Source: Desulfurococcales archaeon (lineage in GTDB: Archaea; Thermoproteota; Thermoprotei_A; Sulfolobales; Desulfurococcaceae). Taken from it: 9,958 nucleotides of DNA. Both the position numbers and the translations under genes were made by a program. Below the pieces are notes generated by a model. It was not told where the DNA came from, ran no database searches, and saw only the letters and a list, made by a program, of their open reading frames with translations. The stretch spans positions 1-9,958 of the forward strand of contig WAML01000166.1 of the NCBI GenBank assembly GCA_015522345.1, in the 5' to 3' direction. Positions within the stretch are counted from its first letter, which is position 1. Each line of letters begins with the position of its first letter. This document shows, in pieces, positions 6,814 through 9,958 of the stretch.

Positions 6814-7356
6814 ATTCTATAATCACTCCCTTCCTCCTAATACGTGCTCCAAACCATGTGTCTAGTAGATAGTTTATTGATGTTATAGTGTACTCTATAG
6901 GTTTTTCCCTATAGGTTCTAGCATAGATTATACAATAGTGTTTTTCTCTACTTAGTTTAAGAGAGTCTATTCTATCAAGTACTATGACTAGTGTATCTAC
7001 CTTCTCTAGTATAGATGGTGGTTTATCTAGTACTGTATAGCCTTGGTTTATAGAAGGATATATTAAACAGTAGTCTCCCTTCAACTCTATTGCTTCAACT
7101 AAGTATACTCCAGGCAAGAGCTTGTTTTTACAGAAAACAGTTTTTGCAAAACCATGTAGGCTCTTCTCCTGAGGATATAGGTGGCGTAGTTCTTTTCCGT
7201 GGAAAACCCATGTATTCTCCATTGATACTATGTAGAGGCTTGTATCTACTCTTATACCGTGTGATACAAGTAGTGTGTATAAGAGTGTATTTGCTGCCTC
7301 ACGTAGTTCTATACATGGGTTTTCAAAATATTTTATGAATACCCTGTATGGTTTCT

Positions 7357-7360
<4 letters not shown>
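6794..7360 (-). CDS. Divergent TrmY-like SPOUT methyltransferase (probable tRNA m1Psi54)
   Basis: Best reading is a divergent COG1901/TrmY protein, the enzyme that N1-methylates pseudouridine 54 of tRNA. Of 188 residues, NTLLYTLLVSHGIRVDT (24-40) matches TrmY's block around a SHxIRxDT sequence, and FHGKELRHLYPQEKSLHGF (53-71) matches its GxELRxLxPDERNIAG region. The C-terminal part, IDSL followed by YTITSINYLLD (157-167), resembles TrmY's ending HAITxxHxxLD. However, the usual LGDHxGF loop and SLGP segment of the SAM pocket are not recognisable; VIVLDRIDSL (125-134) and IYARTYREKP (145-154) are in their places. The start is TTG (7358-7360), overlapping the srp54 stop (TTGA) with GGAG seven bases upstream. 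It overlaps pus10 by 20 bases, and Pus10 makes the substrate base. I consider the family likely and activity unproven. Confidence 0.65.
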
Positions 7361-8688
<1,328 letters not shown>

Positions 8689-8770
8689 TAGCTATACACC
8701 GTTACTTCGACTAGAACTCTATATTCTCCTTAACCCTATTATAATGTATTGGACTATACTGGTGGTTGTT
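8689..8770. promoter_or_regulatory. Divergent promoter region between srp54 and the Mth938-like gene
   Basis: Only 82 bases separate two divergent starts. Two AT-rich elements are present: CTCTATATT (8717-8725) and CTATTATAAT (8736-8745). For srp54 (minus), ATTATAATAG from the second gives a start of transcription near 8713 and a leader containing the GGTG site. For the plus gene, CTCTATATT would give a start near 8746 and a leader containing GGTGG at 8761-8765. Each element could thus serve the gene lying beyond the other one, making overlapping, possibly competing promoters. The pairing is inference. Confidence 0.4.
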
Positions 8771-9160
8771 ATGCCTATACGTATTGGTGGGACAGGCTTT
8801 GGATACATTATTGTAAATGGTGCTAGGTATAATAGCGATATTATAGTGTGTAGTAATAGTGTAAAAACGAGGCCTAAGTACTTATCAAAGCGTTATAGAG
8901 AAAGATTTAACCATACACCTTTGTCTCGAGAAGAACTAGACTACATCCTCAGTGTATGTGGTAATCCTGAAGCTATAGTCATTGGAACCGGCCAATATGG
9001 TGCTCTACCGATAATGGATAGTGCTAGAGAATTACTAGATTCACTTAGAATGAATGGCGTGGAGGTCTTGATTGATAAAACGCCTAAGGTTATTGATAAA
9101 GTTAATGAATTATTATCTAAAGGAGTTAGTGTTTTAGCTATAATACATGTGACGTGCTAG
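8771..9160 (+). CDS. Mth938/DUF498-family protein (COG1504, NDUFAF3-like fold)
   Basis: Member of the Mth938 domain family, whose human relative NDUFAF3 helps assemble respiratory complex I; the archaeal role is not established. The 129 residues have the family pattern: GTGFGYIIVNGARYNSDIIV (7-26), LSREELDYIL (51-60), the hallmark AIVIGTGQYG (68-77), a glycine-led strand with VEVLIDKTPKVIDKVNELL (97-115), and the closing AIIHVTC (123-129). Length is as expected. I chose ATG 8771 because GGTGG (8761-8765) is 5 bases upstream and family similarity begins there; ATG 8744 in the same frame would add nine hydrophobic residues. A much longer open frame back to 8468 lies over srp54 and is a shadow. 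The only confidently assigned intact plus-strand gene in the window. Confidence 0.85.
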   Translation: MPIRIGGTGFGYIIVNGARYNSDIIVCSNSVKTRPKYLSKRYRERFNHTPLSREELDYILSVCGNPEAIVIGTGQYGALPIMDSARELLDSLRMNGVEVLIDKTPKVIDKVNELLSKGVSVLAIIHVTC

Positions 9161-9170
9161 AGTAGTTACT

Positions 9171-9359
9171 GTGGAAACCTACTTCACAACGATCTTTGTA
9201 TACGGCATTGTATTTTATGTGCTCTTCTCTACACCTTCTTCTAGTCATTGGGTTATTGTTTTAGCTGCTTTTATTATGTATACCCGTGTCTTCTCCAATG
9301 GCTACTCATCAACAATGTCTATGAAAGTATGTTGTTTCTCCGGGCTTCAAGCCTCTTAA
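9171..9359 (+). CDS. Possible small two-segment membrane protein, unrecognised
   Basis: The frame is open from 9153 to TAA 9357-9359. From GTG 9171 it gives 62 residues with two hydrophobic segments, TIFVYGIVFYVLFST (about 7-21) and HWVIVLAAFIMYTRVF (about 26-41), then a polar tail. It begins only 10 bases after the preceding gene, but no Shine-Dalgarno precedes the GTG and no ATG is available. After about 9324 the tail (VCCFSGLQAS) looks random, whereas frame +1 carries a more protein-like stretch to a TAG at 9451-9453 (SPGFKPLKYLYYAIEAPWL), so a one-base frameshift in a gene of about 100 codons is conceivable. I recognise no family. It competes with a minus-strand frame from 9319 on. Confidence 0.3.
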   Translation: METYFTTIFVYGIVFYVLFSTPSSSHWVIVLAAFIMYTRVFSNGYSSTMSMKVCCFSGLQAS

Positions 9360-9561
9360 ATACCTTTATTACGCCATAGAAGCTCCTTGGCTCAAAGTAC
9401 TTGTACTTATTGATGAACCAAAGTATGTTACTGGATTCACTGACTACAAGTAGTTTATCGCCTTCCCACATAACCCATCTTCTACCAACACACTACAAGC
9501 CAGCACAGCGGCCACGAAAAAACCCAGAAATCTCCTCAACAACATCAACCAGGGAATACAC
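9319..9561 (-). pseudogene. Possible small minus-strand gene interrupted by an in-frame TAG
   Basis: A minus-strand frame runs from GTG (9559-9561) to TAG (9319-9321), 80 codons, with one internal TAG at 9493-9495. The part before it begins MYSLVDVVEEISGFF; the part after includes RRWVMWEGDKLLVV and ends KVFKRLEARRNNILS. From the internal ATG (9469-9471) it would be an uninterrupted 50-residue protein. First codon positions are purine-rich (about 60 per cent by my count), more so than in the opposing plus frame, and a TATA-like ATTTATTTAC (9581-9590, read on minus) sits about 25 bases before the GTG. I recognise no family. It may be a nonsense-broken gene, a real 50-residue ORF or chance; the overlapping plus frame weakens the call. 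Confidence 0.3.
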
Positions 9562-9669
9562 TACTCAAGTAAATAGTTAAGTAAATAAATCTTAATTATA
9601 ATAGCTAAAACCCAATACTCCCAAATACCAACACTAGATAATAACAAAATAAATAACTAATTACCATTG
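9562..9669. other. AT-rich non-coding stretch with a short direct repeat
   Basis: No open frame of note on either strand. AGTAAATA occurs at 9568-9575 and again at 9580-9587, a 12-base period, overlapping the possible TATA element of the minus-strand frame. On the minus strand, the part just after the regulator's stop is T-rich (GTTATTTATTTTGTTATT, near 9635-9655), a plausible archaeal U-tract terminator. Nothing else is discernible. Confidence 0.35.
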
Positions 9670-9933
9670 TTAGATAAGCCCTACTTCAAGTAGGCACTGG
9701 TTGAGCTTTTTACCTTTATCTGTTGCCTTAACAATAGTCTTTGGTGGAAGTCCCTTGACTCTCTCTTTAGTTACTAGTCCAAGAGATTCCAGAGTATTAA
9801 CTAATGTGTAGATTTGTGGTCTATTCTTCCCTAGAGCTATTGCTAACTCACTTAGATTTATATTTTCTTTTTCACTAATAATCTGTAACGCCTTAAATAA
9901 CAGTTTTACATGCTCCTCAAGCGTAATAGGCAT
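9670..9933 (-). CDS. Small winged helix-turn-helix DNA-binding protein
   Basis: Probable transcription regulator consisting of a single DNA-binding domain. The 87 residues form a helix (8-20), then the helix-turn-helix INLSELAIALGKNRPQIYTL (25-44), continuing VNTLESLGLV (45-54), and a beta wing TKERVKGLPPKTIVKATDKG (55-74) that ends in the ATDKGK motif common in MarR/PadR-like archaeal regulators. There is no ligand-binding or dimerisation domain beyond a short C-terminal helix. The start is ATG (9931-9933), with GAGGGTG and GGGAG just upstream. No operon partner is visible on its 3' side; its upstream neighbour lies outside the window. The family is not resolved further, and the target genes are unknown. 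Confidence 0.8.
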   Translation of the reverse strand: MPITLEEHVKLLFKALQIISEKENINLSELAIALGKNRPQIYTLVNTLESLGLVTKERVKGLPPKTIVKATDKGKKLNQCLLEVGLI

Positions 9934-9958
9934 ATCTCCCTACACCCTCATACATACC

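Noticed and set aside
9493..9495. Internal TAG as a recoded (pyrrolysine) codon
   Set aside because: Pyrrolysine is not expected in crenarchaea, other genes here end in TAG normally, and no conserved protein supports readthrough.

Overview
The window looks like a hyperthermophilic crenarchaeon, most likely of the order Desulfurococcales. The reasons are an AT-rich genome using ATA, CTA, AGA and AGG codons; archaeal-type genes throughout (SRP54, L21e, RpoF/Rpb4, Pus10, DUF655, a THUMP methyltransferase); many TTG and GTG starts; short TATA-led leaders; and CRISPR repeats ending in GAATTGAAAG, the ending seen in many crenarchaeal arrays. The order is an inference; no rRNA gene is present to fix it.

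Left end (1-664): the distal tail of a CRISPR array, with three progressively decayed repeats and two complete spacers, runs directly into an N-terminally truncated cas4 remnant on the same strand. That remnant keeps the nuclease motif II/III region and the C-terminal CX2CX5C cluster but has lost the front of the protein and any start codon. About 150 bases of non-coding DNA follow, containing an orphan near-perfect Shine-Dalgarno with an 8-codon ORF.

Centre (665-8688, all minus strand): ten tightly packed housekeeping genes in transcription order srp54, a TrmY-like SPOUT gene, pus10, rpl21e, rpoF, then (after a 127-base gap with a TATA box) DUF655, ksgA/rsmA, a HemK2-type methyltransferase, trmJ and a Trm14-type THUMP methyltransferase. 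Six junctions overlap by 1-20 bases. The block combines protein targeting, a ribosomal protein, an RNA polymerase stalk subunit, and RNA or translation-factor modification. Five of the ten are predicted SAM methyltransferases. Pus10 and the TrmY-like protein probably act in sequence on U54 of the tRNA T-arm.

Right end (8689-9958): a divergent promoter region separates srp54 from a plus-strand Mth938/DUF498-type gene (8771-9160). The next 500 bases are ambiguous: a small two-membrane-segment ORF on plus, a minus-strand reading frame interrupted by one TAG, and an AT-rich stretch. A small winged-helix regulator (9670-9933, minus) closes the window.

The central block is a known type of archaeal cluster. 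The least ordinary parts are the CRISPR/cas4 junction, the divergent TrmY-like protein, and the unresolved 9161-9669 interval. I see no complete undescribed system.
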